The notes beneath the pieces are model-generated. The model was not told the origin of the DNA and searched no databases. It saw only the letters and a list, made by a program, of their open reading frames with translations. From NCBI GenBank assembly GCA_015178975.1, contig WHVD01000023.1, positions 558,001 through 622,000 of the forward strand: a stretch of 64,000 bases of DNA, written 5' to 3'. Positions 35,702-47,739 of this stretch are shown here, one piece after another. The translations under genes and the position numbers were made by a program. How positions within the stretch are numbered: the stretch's first letter is position 1; each line of letters starts with the position of its first letter. The stretch comes from Hysterangium stoloniferum. Its lineage: Eukaryota > Basidiomycota > Agaricomycetes > Hysterangiales > Hysterangiaceae.

Positions 35702-36631
35702 TTAGCTTACAAAGACGCTGAGATCAAATTGCCCGGAGGCAGAAACGTCGGTGTACTGGTGGCCGACAGCAGTGGTCCAGCTGCAGGGTGAAAGTTAGGA
35801 TTTCATTAGTTGTCCTGAAATAAATGTCTAAAGCCCTTACCCCCCGAAATGAGTTCCTAATGTGACGGTCTGAGAAAAATAGATTACATCAGTGAATGGT
35901 CTTTGCTTGTGGATATGTGCTGTTCACCTGGACATCATTGAAAGTTGCAAACCAAAGGGGAGCAGTGTCGTCTAGGATAACTGAGGTGGACCCGAACATG
36001 GCGCTCCATTCCTAAACACGTGGCGAACCAGTCAGAATATGATTCTCTGGGTATTCACCCGGTCTTTGCTCATGAAACTAAGACTTACGCCGGGAGTACT
36101 GTAGATACCAAAGTTGAAGCCCGATGCTTTGATCGCCGAGATAATAGCTTTGGCTTGCGCAAGATTACCCGCAGTACCGAAATCCCACTAAAATTTATGA
36201 AAAGGTTAGATTCTGTTGTATTGTAAAGGTTAACAAGACTTCACGTTGTTACAAATAGAATCTTTTTCGAGGTCGATCCAAATAGTGCCAATCTTCATAC
36301 TGTGTGCACTGAACGTTGCACCGATTTCGGCGATCTGAGTGGCAAAGGACTTGCAGTTGTGGGTGCTCCCAGTACATGGGAACCAGTATGTGTCGATGTC
36401 GGTGTAACCAGCAGCACGAGCATTGTTGTAGGTGGCGACGAAGTTGGGGTCGACTTCACCTCCTACCCCGCATGCTTCTTCAAAACCACGGATAATAGCT
36501 TTAGTGAATCCTTCCCCTCTCGCTTTCGTGTAGGTGGCCACAGATACTAGGGTGGAAGAGTCTACAGCATGAACAAGAGCAAAAGCAGGCGAGATAAGAG
36601 TTGCAAGAGTAATAACTATAAATCGGATCAT
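35702..36631 (-). CDS. Secreted GH25-type lysozyme, five exons
   Basis: Five exons: 36,631-36,245, 36,187-36,089, 36,011-35,928, 35,869-35,841 and 35,780-35,702. All four introns start GT and end AG, all phases agree, and the sum is 678 nt (225 residues plus stop). I chose the ATG at 36,631, which starts directly with a signal peptide (MIRFIVITLATLISPAFA), over an in-frame ATG 57 nt upstream. The mature part follows a GH25-like plan: VDSS start, SVATYTKARGEGF, NFVATYNNARAAGYTDIDTY (strand after which Cys residues follow), IGTIWIDLEKD carrying the Asp/Glu pair expected in the active site, FGIYST and QYTDVSASGQFDLSVF at the end. This matches the short GH25 lysozyme-like proteins of fungi, amoebae and nematodes. 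It would be secreted and cleave bacterial peptidoglycan; family by motif, activity inferred. Confidence 0.85.
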
Positions 36632-36700
36632 CTTGCCAACGACTATGTTTGAAGGTAATGTTCGCGGTAATTCCACACAGGTGAACACAGACAGCTGTGT

Positions 36701-36706
36701 TTTATA
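36701..36706 (-). promoter_or_regulatory. TATA box of the lysozyme gene
   Basis: TATAAA on the minus strand, 70 nt upstream of the chosen start codon at 36,631 and directly after a CAGCTG-type palindrome on the coding side. The distance suits a fungal core promoter with a short leader. Confidence 0.45.
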
Positions 36707-36719
36707 TTCTCAGGGTAAT

Positions 36720-38632
36720 TCGAATATAGACAGGTAGACCAGTCTAGCACAGCAAAACAATGCACAATCGAAACTACTGGTAGAGGATGGGATTGGGAAG
36801 CTATACTCCCCGTGTTCCTGTCAGGCAGGTGAATCCGTCATGTTTTCATTGTTACCATTATTCAATGACATGGTTATGTGTGCAACGGTGCCAGGGCAAC
36901 CAATTGTAGTAGTGCGGCCATGTGTGATAGAGACAGCGCATCATTAACCGTCAGACATGATTCTCGAGACCATATGGCGAATTTGGACTATACGGCAGAA
37001 AGTTATTCTTAGGAGAAACAGGCCAAATGGGTCAAACACCTATGTCCCGTATACATATATCACCAATTCTGCCCTGTACGGAAACAATTGGAAGCAAGCT
37101 AAACTCCTTCGCAAGTACGACGATAGGTTGATGGAGTAACGTTTGTGGTGGTGTGCCACGACACGAGCAGCGAGTCCCCATGGTGCACAAACTCACACGA
37201 GCGCCACCATTGACCATGCGACGGCGATGTAGGTCAATAAAATTGTGCTAAAGAGGGACCACAGTTATGAGAATCACTGTTACTAGAATGTAAATCAATT
37301 TGTCAAATATTCCGCCTGTTTACTGTTTATAACTCGAAAAGATCTGCACACTTGAATCGGACGGCCGCGTTAAACAAGTTGCGCAAATTGAGGATCCAGT
37401 ATAAACGTCATGGCACCAAAGGCACAACGAGGTACGGTAGACCCATATGATAACTGTGCCACATGGAGCACAAGTCAGATAATGTGACTCCAGCAGTTAA
37501 AAATAACATTCAACACACGGTCATGTAAAGTCGAGGCTATTTCAAATTACGTTAGCGCCGTTCTGGTGCTACAAACTCGGTGTACAAAATACCCCCACCT
37601 GATATTGCCCGGGGTTCATTGACATTCAATAGGGGTAACACGTGAGTCTCTAGGACCACAAGAGCTGTACCATCCTAGAAAGAATGAATGCCCTGTACTA
37701 ATTATGTTGGGCTACCCTCTTTATTGCGACTAGGTCAGAGGCCATGGTGGTTAATCTCTGAATCAGCTGCAGCATTGTAGCCTCCACCGACTTTGGGTTC
37801 GCCTTGGCCGAGCTCCTGGCGTGAGGCCAGAGCAAACACAGCACTAGGGTCACGGGTTACTCCCTTTCCAATGTTGCTCTGTACGATCCTCTTTAGTAAG
37901 CTTGCGATATGTGTGTGCAATTCAAGTTTAGCTTTTAAGAAACACAATATGCCGTTCACCGACGGGTGGTAGACTTCGGGTTTTCTTGTGAGTCTCTGGT
38001 ATGAAGTTTCCGTGACCATCATATTGGGGCATCGACGGAGAATAATTGGTAAGATATCTAGAGATAATGTTGGAGTCTGCGAGCCATAGAAGCTGCGAGA
38101 CTCTGGTGTTGTCTCAGATGTTTGATTCTGAGATTGAATTAGGTATTTAGGTATATAAAGGTCATGTAGGGAACATTATACAACAATCTGCTTTGCCCTG
38201 ATACATCAAGACTCCCAAAATATCTAACAGATAAGAACCACAATAACTTGGAAATTCTCATGTACACTGTCCTGCAATTTTTTTTTTGAAACATGTTCTA
38301 GGTATGGTTATTACATCTGGAAAAAATATCTAGTATCCCGACATATCAACATGGTCATTCATCATATATGGTCAATTCCCACAAATTTTTCAGAGAAATA
38401 GAGTTGTGGGTAAAAGTCAAAACTTCCAAGCTAAAATAACTTGGATAACCGTTAACATTGCTCGGGAGATAGCATTCCTGGTGTTGATGATGATTGTGAC
38501 AAAATATGATGATGCACAAATAGTACCCAGTTCATTACTGATCGGCACAGCCTCGTGGTGCGAGCACCACTTATGCCCATGTTTACAAATCTTTAAACGT
38601 CTCCTAGATGGCTCTAGACAATATACACGGCA
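36720..38632. other. Intergenic host-like sequence
   Basis: CpG-containing sequence with no recognised gene. A 95-codon minus-strand frame (38,022-37,735; LASRQELGQGEPKVGGGYNA) is the best candidate for an unknown small protein or exon, with low support. A plus-strand TATATAAAG lies at about 38,152. From about 38,200 the sequence turns AT-rich up to the Copia B insertion point (CGGCA, 38,628-38,632). Confidence 0.4.
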
Positions 38633-39769
38633 TGTTGAAACAGTTGAATAACTCTTGACAAACACCCTGTGAGTGTGAGGAAAGTAAACACTAAATGTAT
38701 TCAACTGTGAAATAACTACATACCTGTGAGTGTGAGGAAAGTAAACACTAAGGAGACTTTCCCACACCCACAGCGGAGTATACTACAGGGTGCTTACCTA
38801 AGCACCTACACATCAGTTACCTTACTAGGTAACTCACTCAATACTGCACCTACAGTGCTGGGAAAAATACTACAAATATCAGAAAAATATAGGGAACATC
38901 ATAGACTTTGTAAGAGCTGTAATATCATACTCTAACACTCCCACCTGATGAGACAGCTCTATGCTAGTCCCAGTAGTTTTCGTAAGTATTCTACCTTTGG
39001 CTTAGCCAATGGTTTTGTCAATAAATCAGCAGGCATCTCTGAAGTAGGGAGATGAACAACTTTGATCTTCCCACTATCAACTTCCTGCCTTAACCAATAT
39101 GTTCTCAAATCCAGATGCTTCATACGGCCATGATGTTCAGGATCTCTGGCAACTGCAATAGAAGATTGGTTGTTAAGATACAAAGTGGATGCAGTCTTTT
39201 GAGGATATCCCAATTCCTCAAATAAGTTTCGCAACCATAGCACTTCCTGACCAGCTGACACTGCTGCAATATACTCTGCTTCAGTAGTAGAGAGAGTTAC
39301 AATAGTCTGGAGTTTGCTCTGCCAGCTAATGGCTCCAGTACCCATCTTAACCACATATGCAGCAGTAGATTTTCCAGTTGACTTATCACCTCCATGGTCA
39401 GCATCTGAATAAGACACAAACAATTCCCTGTCATTACTAGGGCCAAAGGTCAAGCCCAAGTCAAGGGTGCCTTTGAGATATCGAAAGAGATGTTGTACTG
39501 CTAGCCAATGAGCCTTTCCTGGATTGTGATTGAATCTGGCTAATACTCCAACAGTATAGGCAATGTCTGGACGAGTGGCAACAGCCAAATACATAAGAGA
39601 ACCAACAGCATGGATGTATGGAATGTTCTTCATGTATGCAATCTCTTCAGAAGACACTGGAGCCTGGTCTTTACTCAATTTTGAATTAGGTATCATAGGT
39701 GTACCAATGGGATTGCAGTCAGCAAGACCATAACGCTCTAACATGGTAGCAACTCCAAGGTTAACTTGG

Positions 39770-40607
39770 TGTTACGACCCGGACAAATCCCACTGGACTC
39801 CGGGCACTAACTCGTACGCCCCCACGTGCTACAAGCACCAATCGTCTGTTTATAGGATTTCCCGCCCGGACTCCGTTACGTCAAGACTCGTTACGTTCGA
39901 CCTCATTAAGACACATATCAGTCACCAGACTTCCCCCGGATCCCGTCTCTGTCTATGTCCGTCTTCGTCCCACACATCAGTCACCAGAACCCGCTCAGAA
40001 TCCCGTCACCGCTCTAATCGAGCCCCGTTCCCGTTTTAGTCAAATGACCTGTCACGATTTAGGACTCCGCTCCCACTCCATTTCCCGTTATGGGTTATGC
40101 TTTGTCACGATTCAGACTCCGCTCCGTTCCATCCCGTTCCTAACACCAATTTGGTGTTTACTATTCCCGTTTTATGTTTTGCTCGTTTCGTCTCATTATT
40201 ACTGGATTCGGTATGTCATGCATTCCACGGTCTATATAAACTGGCAGATGTTGTACATACAATCCAGTCAGAAAATTAGCTTAGATTCCCCCCAGTAATC
40301 TAATACATTTTCCTCTCTAAACCCTACTCTTATCAGATCGCGCGCACTAGTCGGAGCCCACGGGCTCCGGCACATCTATCTCTCTCAACCACCTTGACTC
40401 ACGACCCACGACCTCCGACTTACGACCCACGACCCAACTTACGACCTACGACCCACGAACCCCGCCCGGACTCCCCGGGATCCCCATCCGTCCGTTTGAA
40501 ATTGGACAACACGATCTAGCGAGGGCGCAGCCTATAAGCTGAAGCCAAGTCCTACCGGATATCCCGCGGGTTTCTCTGGAAACCCGGCCTGTGTGTGTAT
40601 CCTAACA
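39770..40607 (-). repeat. Solo LTR, CpG-rich copy, inside the retroposon
   Basis: An 838-bp minus-oriented member of the GTACGTACACGG family, starting TGTTACGACCCGG on the plus strand and ending CCTAACA, flanked by the duplication CTTGG (39,765-39,769 and 40,608-40,612). It retains CpG sites that are TpG or CpA in the copies at 7.8, 28.8, 31.7 and 62.2 kb, so it is probably the youngest of the family here. It is also the innermost of three nested insertions. Confidence 0.9.
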
Positions 40608-40893
40608 CTTGGTTTGGCTGTATTTGTGTGTTTGGTATAGTGGACAAGTCTGGACGAAAAAGAGCCAGAGAGGACCTATACTGGCATATGATATAGTTAA
40701 TACCCAAGATCGAACCTGGAGTGTAAAATGAACAATGCTGGCATTAAGGGGGTGTGTTAGATTATATAATACCAACCATTGTTCCAACTGGGACCATATG
40801 GTGTACAGCTCTGAGTTCAGTGTGTATATGATCTAATAGGAATGGCGCTTAGGGTTATATCCTTAAGTACAGTGTAAGACCAAACCTACCCAA

Positions 40894-40965
40894 GGTCAGA
40901 TGGTGTAGTGGTTAACACCTTCATTATGTAATCGAGAGATCCTGGGTTCAATCCCCAGTCTGGCT
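40894..40965 (+). other. tRNA-like sequence, degenerate anticodon stem
   Basis: The 72-nt sequence folds partly as a tRNA: acceptor GGTCAGA with TCTGGCT, D arm GTGT/ACAC with A box TGGTGTAGTGGTTAACAC, and T arm CTGGG/CCCAG with B box GGTTCAATCC. The anticodon stem pairs at only three of five positions (loop TATGTAA). TTTT follows at 40,972. It is thus a pol III promoter of tRNA origin carried by the retroposon rather than a working tRNA gene. Confidence 0.55.
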
Positions 40966-43900
40966 ATTCATTTTCTATATTACTCATGTTTTCTAACATG
41001 GTAGCAACTCCATGTCCAAGATGTATTGACGCTGTGATAGAGTAATAGTATGCTTTGTCCTGTCTCTTTCAATGCCAACACCTAACAAGTAAGAAGTAGG
41101 ACCAAGATCATGCAATTTGAAGTGGCTCTTTAGATCATCTTTGAGCTTTTTGATAGCCTCCTTGGATTTAGATGCAATAGTCATGTCATCTACAAATACT
41201 GGTATAATGACTTTGACATCACCCTTTTGGAAGACCCAAATGCTATGATCGCATAGCACTTGTTTGAAACCCAAACTGAGCAGGACAGCATTCAACTTCT
41301 TGTGCCAGATACGAGGTGACTGGCGTAAACCATATAGTCCTTTCAGAAGAAGTAAGAACTCATCACGAGCACCTTGGTGAAAACCTTCAGGCTGCTGCAA
41401 GTATACTTCCTCTTCAAGTTCACCATTCAAGAATGCAGAGGAGATATCTACACTCTCAAGTTCCATGTCCTCCAGTGCAGCCAATGCTAGGACAGCACGC
41501 AAAGTGGCCCATTTGGCAGTAGGAGCAAAGGTATCAGTGAAGTCAAACCCTGGTCGTTGTGCATAGCCTTTTGCAACAAGACGAGCTTTGAACTTGTCAA
41601 TTGACCCATCCTTCTTATGCTTGATCACAAACACCCAACGAGAGCCAATAGCTTTACGACCCTCAGGTAGTTTAGCAAGGCGAAAAGTGCCATTTTCAAG
41701 CAGGGATTGCATTTCTGCATATGCAGCGTCATACCACTTGTCAGCATCAGGACTTTGTAAGGCCTCTTTGAGAGTTCTCGGTGCATCATCATGAGCACTG
41801 GCCTTGTAGGCAAACTCAAAGGCTTCATCCACACCAATGTAAAGATCTCCCTCACTGGCAGCTAGGGCTTCTTCCTCAGACTCGACTGGAGGAGGAGAAT
41901 GTAGTGGAGAATCCTCTGCCTCATCACTGGACTCAACTACAGGAGTAGATTCTCTATAGTTGTGGATGTGAGCAGGGTCAACTTGCCAGAAACGCTTAGG
42001 AGGAACTCTGTTTCTGGGTGGATTGCAACGTGGTTGGAGGAGGACTCGGTGAATGTTCAGAATGTTCAGAATTAGAATCAGAGTTGGAACTAGGACCAGG
42101 AGGCAAAGCATTATTCTGACCATCTCCCACTGGATTTGGTTCCTGTGGAGCTCCCATCTGATTAGGCTGGGCTCCCACCTGAATAGACCTAGAGGGTCCA
42201 GGAATAAACAAATCAATAAATTGTGGAGTATCAGGAAGAACATCAGGAGCAGTAGGAGTAGAAGATATGGCAGGTTTAGACAAGCCTGGTAAGACTCTCT
42301 CATCAAAGACACCATTATTACTGATAATAGTCTTCTTAGTCAAGGGATTGTAAAACATCCAACCTTTATAATCTGGAGGATATCCAATAAAGACACATTT
42401 CTGTGTATGAGAGCCAAGTCCAATATGTTGATCCTTCTGTACATGCACATAAGCAGTACAGCCAAATACCCTAAGATGTGATACTTCTGGTTTCCTACTA
42501 TGCCAGACAGTATAAGGCACAGAATGCTTAAGAGCAGTGGTAGGTGAGCAGTTGCGCACATGAGTAATGGCAATGACAGCATGTCCCCAGAATGAGGGAG
42601 GGAGGTGGGATTCAGCCATAATTGAAGTAGCCCCTTCTTCCAATGTTCTGTTGAAGCGTTCAGCAACCCCATTCTGATGTGGTTCATTCCGCACAGTATG
42701 CTGCCGGCTGATGCCAGCAGTGGAAAGGAAGGTATCAAACTCCTTAGACATATATTCTCCACCCTTGTCATCTCTGAATATCTTGATCTTCTGACCAAGC
42801 AAGTTCTCCACTTTAGCCTTATATTGCTTAAATGCCTGAAAGGCATCACTCTTATTTTTGAGTAATGCAATCGAAGCATAGCATGAGGCATCATCAATGA
42901 AAGTGATCCAGTAGCGAAACCCTTCCACAGTTTGTGTAGGCAAGGGACCATGAACATCACTGTGAATGAGTGCAAGTGGTTTAGTATAGCGTGTTGTTGC
43001 TATTTTATTAATCATTCTGTTCTGTTTTCCAGCCAAACAAGGTTCACAAATAGGATCAGGAGACGTGTGAGAGTCAATCTTTATCCCACCAACCAAATCA
43101 CCTTTGAGGAGCTTCTGGATATCGGCATGATTGAGATGATTAAAGCGACGATGCCAAAGTGTAGAGTCCAAGGGACAGGTTGTAACAAGACCTGCATAAT
43201 CCGTCATAGGTACCGTCATTCCATCCAAATAGGCCTGGTTATGTTCATTGACTGTGGCAGTGAAACGCAAGACCTTTCTCAAATAGAAAGACATGGTGGA
43301 ATGAAAGATAGAGACACGGAAATTCTTTCTCTTTGTCAAATACAAGACGGAGAGGAGGTTACTTGTGAGATGGGGAACATGGAGAACCCTTTCAAACTCT
43401 ATTATTACATTTCCATTCCCTTTAGGCTTAAACCACACTGCTCCTATCCCTGCAGACATAACTATTTGTCCATTTGCAACTTGTTTGAAATGGGGTATAA
43501 CTTGAAAACCAATGACGATGGGGAGTCATGTGCGAAGAAGCACCTGTGTCAGCAGTCCAGTCAGAACTAGCATTGACAAGGAGAGCACAAGATGGATCGG
43601 TAGAGTCAGGGATAGAAACACTTGCATTTCCAGCACTCTCTGGTTTCTTCTCCTCTGATACCTTGTCAGACGCATTAGCTTTGTCAGCCTTAGCAGTCTT
43701 TCTTTCTTTATACTCCTTTTTCTTCTGCTCAACTTTGGCCTTTGCCTGTTTCTGTGCATTTGCATACTTGTAACAATTGTCTTGGGTGTGGGTGGAACCA
43801 TTGCAGAATGTGCAAAGAACTTTACCAGAAGTGTTGGAAGTCTTTGACACAATTTTGTTCGCTGTCTCTAAACTTCTGGCAGACTGCAAACTCTCTTGTG

Positions 43901-45351
43901 ATGCAAAGTGAGTTTTGACATCAGAGAATGTGATAGCAGTATTCATCATTAAAGATGAAGTCCACACAGAGTCAGATTCAGGCAGAGAACGAAGTAAAGT
44001 GAGAGCAGCAAGCTCATTATCCAGTATGGCAAGAGTGTACCCCTTTGGACGCAAGTTCTGGACACGTGCACAAACCTTGTCAACATGACTCATTAATGAA
44101 GTTAGAGATTCATCAGGTTCCTTCCGAATATTAAAGAGGTCATTGTAGGCACTAAAACGAACTGCAGGGAGTTGTTTATTATGTGCCTTGTCAATTTTAG
44201 ACCACATATCATCAGGACCATCATCAATGTCAACATGGGTGCGCTGTGTAGGTCCAAGAGAGCGCCATATGATACCAGCTGCTTTATTGGAGCGCTCCAA
44301 CCAGGCAGACTGTAAACTAGTCTCACTAAGTTGTTTTTCTTTGCCAGTGGCAATAGAGAGACAGTTCTCCATACGCAAAAGACCAATTACGTCATGTCTC
44401 CAATCCTCATAATTATTCTCTCCCAATATGACACTACGTTTGTAAGTATCACTGGATGCCATGACACGTCAATATCCACCAAGAATTTAAAGTAATTGGA
44501 CTCGCAGTTGTAACACCGCCTTGCTCAACAGGGTTACCGTGATATTGCAAGGAAGGTAAAAACAAAGGCCCACTGAAGAGCACAATGCCAACAGTTCAAG
44601 TTCAATGTATCTAAAAGACCGTGTTAAAAAGGGAAAATGACGTGGCACAGACCCAGATGATACTGTGAAGTGCTTGAGGTGTGAGGGAAGAGTGTGACTG
44701 GAGAGAGAGGTGACAGGGTGTGACAGGGTGAGTCACAAGGGTGATAAAAATGAAGTTGCCCAAAAAAGCGAAATTGAGCGACGACAAGCGATTTGGAGCG
44801 TGGGAATATATTTCCTTTTATGGATGCGGACGCCTAAATGGGCGAAAAATGCGCACAATCACAGGTGTGAGATGTGAGTCCAAAAAGCGACCAAATCAGG
44901 CCAAAATCCAAGGAGATATAACCAAAATAAAATCCAAACGCAATGTAGAGTGTTTTGGACAAGTAGAAGTTGTCAGAAAAGATGTGCAAAGTGATGGATT
45001 GCGCAGATGACAACTGGATGTACCGGTTTAGAAGCCGGGGCCCATAACCTGTTGAAACAGTTGAATAACTCTTGACAAACACCCTGAGGAAAGTAAACAC
45101 TAAATGTATTCAACTGTGAAATAACTACATACCTGTGAGTGTGAGGAAAGTAAATACTAAGGAGACTTTCCCACACCCACAGCGGAGTATACTACAGGGT
45201 GCTTACCTAAGCACCTACACATCAGTTACCTTACTAGGTAACTCACTCAATACTGCACCTACAGTGCTGGGAAAAATACTACAAATATCAGAAAAATATA
45301 GGGAACATTATAGACTATGTAAGAGCTGTAATATCATACTCTAACACGGCA

Positions 45352-46019
45352 TACTTACTGATCATCCCACTTTCCTGATGTTGAAAGGGCCTCAGTTGTT
45401 TTTCCTGCTACTGAGCAGTGACTGAGGTGAGTACTCACATAGTATACATACATTGTAATGATGAACTCATGTAGATCAGTTCGGGCATTGTCTGTGCTCA
45501 TTTTAGTTTTGTCAGATTGTGGCGGTGTGGAACTTCCTGGAAGAGGAGAACAAGGTTGGTAGTCTCCTCCTCAATGCTTGTTGTAAACAGGCTTGTGCAG
45601 TGAGAAGTATGTTGTAAATCAAGACCCTAAAACATCTCAGTCTAATATAAGAAGTATAACGGACTGTGTTAAGTACCTAAAACATCTGTAAAATACATGA
45701 ATAAAGCATACCATGTATACTAAAAGAAAGCTTACCTCAGTCTCATATAAGAAGTATGAGAGACTGAGGTAAAGTAAAGTATTATCTACTGCTTATATAT
45801 CTTTGGCAGAACAATGAGATAGTTAGAACAATAAGCAGCAGAACAAAGAAAAGGGTGCAACAAAGGGAAGTTGGTCAAGTGACGTGATTCCTTTGTTGTC
45901 CTAAAAATAGATGTGGTCTTTGGAATCTGTTGTCTATGATGTACATTCTAACAAAGTGGTCTAAGGAGGCAATGTGTATAATGTATATCATGCAAAGTAC
46001 CAAAGAGCTGTTAATTTGT
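45352..46019. other. Intergenic sequence with LTR fragments
   Basis: No gene. Two reverse-oriented pieces resembling the Copia A LTR end (CTCAGTCTCATATAAG) lie at about 45,640 and 45,745. The rest is AT-rich and unassigned. Confidence 0.5.
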
Positions 46020-47070
46020 CATGGTACTGTTCCTAGATTGTATAACTTTCCATTTGTCTGAGTGAGGTGACAGTACTCGTTGTAAATGGATAAGGACTAA
46101 ACAAATACAAATAGACCTTATATAACCCAAAATATGCAGTGAATTCCTGACCGCAGTGACCCGTGCCCTAATGCTCATGATCCCTCACTAACCCAAATCC
46201 CAGAAAAGTTAACAAGACCCACTTGTTTCTGACCTCAGCTCTGATCCTGTATCTGATATCAAACCCAATTACAACTCCAACCCCTTTCCAACTTGTCACA
46301 AAACAATGATGTATCTTTGGAACCCAAGATCTCTTCTTTGTCTTATTGTTGTTGTTTTCTCAATTTGTAATTGTCTCTTGTCTTTTTATTTTTTGTCCTT
46401 CTCCAATATTGAGTCCTGAAACCCTTGTTTGATGAAGTATTAATTCATTCTGATGATGAAATGTGGGGTACAACAGGACACAAAGGCTCATGAATAGATA
46501 CATATATCAAAGTAATGTTGAAGGGTTACAACAATGAGTAGGAAATAGACTTGAATTTGTAATACACTGGATAGGGAAATGGACTATGGTACAGATTATC
46601 TAATTCCCTTTTCTCATTCCTTTTGTTGCCCTTTTATGCTTTTCAATATTTAATCAATGACTATGATATGATATAAGAATTATATCATCAATGATGTCAA
46701 AAACTGAGACAGGTCAAAGGAAAGCTGAAAGATAGTCAAGTTCAAGTGTCAAAGTTGAGTTGAAGTATGATTGGAAATGGTCCTGTACATTTTGTAAGGT
46801 TTGTGATGGTTGTGACACTATGCAAGCTTGTGTTTAATTTATCCATCATCTCTTTCTGTTATGACCCATTCCCAGATACTCCAATCTTCTGTAATTATCC
46901 GACTTTCTGCCCTGAGTCTCCAATCTGACTTCCCAACTCAATATCCAACCTGACTTCTGACTAGGGAACATTTATAGTTCCTGTATTCCCAGACCTTATC
47001 CTTGTTCTGCACTTGGTAACTTGTCAGTCAACAAGTATTCAGTCATTTCCTTGTTCTGCCTGGGCTCTAC
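46020..47070. repeat. Interspersed repeat, permuted relative of 19.4-20.3 kb
   Basis: 46,020-46,200 matches 24,360-24,540. 46,200-46,850 matches 19,640-20,280 (GTTTGATGAAGTATTAATTC, TTTTGTTGCCCTTTTATGC, GGTTGTGACA blocks). 46,857-47,060 matches 19,450-19,640 (TGTTATGACCCATTCCCAGA against TGTTACGACCCGTTCCCAGA). The two segments therefore occur in opposite order in the two loci. This copy is CpG-depleted. It ends where the COG8-like gene fragment begins. Confidence 0.65.
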
Positions 47071-47179
47071 ATTGCAACAAAGGAAAGACTTGGCCTCAAG
47101 ACTGTCTGATCCCCCACCAACTCCACTTCCACCATCAAAATGAGGGATGTATCTGCTGCTGTATCTTCTATGCCAGAAA

Positions 47180-47700
47180 CCACTACCCGAGTGTGCTCAC
47201 GTCACTTCTTACACAGCTCACATACTGCGCGACGTCGTTCGCGCGGGTGGGGCTGGATTTCCGGAATATTCTTCAGCGGCCGTTTACTGAGGCGGTGCTT
47301 TTGAATGCGACCAGGTCGTTTGAGAGTTCGGCGGGGGGGTTTATGGCGCAGATGGATAGGAATACTGCTAAGAGTGTGTCGAGATGGTTTTTCAGGCCGG
47401 CGTTGCTTGCGTCGCTTTTGCAGACGAAGACTCCCGTACCGAACTTGAATCAGTCTTCGCCGGTACACGTCGCACCTGCCATCATCTCATCAAATCCGTT
47501 ACTGGCGACTTATTATGAATTGGATCCTTACGGCGCTCAACTCACTTCGGTTTACTGGCGCTGATATCATTATAGTTGTGTCGTGCTTTGGAGATGTCGC
47601 TGGTGAAGGTGGGACGTGGGCTTTGACACACCTGTAAGAACTTCCCGTACTGGAACGCCTGCGAAATCGCCTCAGCTGTCTACCACAAAAGATCGGTCGC
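47180..47700 (+). pseudogene. COG8-like gene, 3' fragment
   Basis: The plus strand encodes FARVGLDFRNILQRPF, resembling the conserved VxLDFRGLLxPxF block of COG8 (Dor1), a subunit of the conserved oligomeric Golgi complex that tethers retrograde vesicles. About 230 nt later come PLLATY and, one frame away, NWILTALNSLR, resembling the family's PPLAxYTNxxLTALNxLR block. The frame change near 47,510 and loss of everything upstream of about 47,080, where the repeat at 46,020-47,070 begins, indicate a truncated, broken gene. The intervening SVSRWFFRPALLA segment is divergent. Identification is by motif; moderate confidence. Confidence 0.5.
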
Positions 47701-47739
47701 TAAGAGCAGTGTCGTTACTTGGAACTCCTCACTCACCTC

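Larger units (their letters stand above)
39758..40992. mobile_element. tRNA-bearing retroposon (SINE-like) inside Copia B
   Basis: A 20-bp direct repeat (CTAACATGGTAGCAACTCCA at 39,738-39,757 and 40,993-41,012) brackets the block. After removing the solo LTR that later entered it (39,770-40,607 plus its 5-bp duplication), about 392 bp remain. Long target duplications of variable length are typical of LINE-driven retroposition. A tRNA-like segment lies near the right end in plus orientation, followed by TTTT. No poly(A) tail was found at either end. A shortened relative lies at 20,450-20,602. Confidence 0.7.
38633..45346 (-). mobile_element. Ty1/Copia LTR retrotransposon B, both LTRs (fossil)
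   Basis: The LTRs are 38,633-38,937 (305 bp) and 45,050-45,346 (297 bp), and the 5-bp duplication CGGCA (38,628-38,632 and 45,347-45,351) bounds the element. Reading on the minus strand: primer site GGTTATGGGCCCC next to the 5' LTR (45,037-45,049), gag (44,462-43,428, with a CxxC zinc-knuckle motif CTFCNGSTHTQDNC), protease and integrase (43,459-41,996; TWHRRFNHLN-type GAG-preintegrase, HTVRNEPHQNGVAERFNRTL), reverse transcriptase (42,315-40,993; YGLRQSPRIW, FVDDMTIAS) and RNase H (39,744-38,959; TEAEYIA), then a purine tract before the 3' LTR. It is nearly whole: a few breaks plus one inserted retroposon in RT. The LTRs differ by a short deletion and a few substitutions, so it is moderately young. 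Confidence 0.95.

Noticed and set aside
37735-38022. 95-codon minus-strand open frame as a gene
   Set aside because: No recognisable domain, signal peptide or clear promoter; mentioned only as a candidate within the intergenic entry.
40894-40965. Functional tRNA gene
   Set aside because: The anticodon stem pairs at only three of five positions, and the sequence lies inside a retroposon with its own target duplication; a relative at 20.5 kb is more degenerate.
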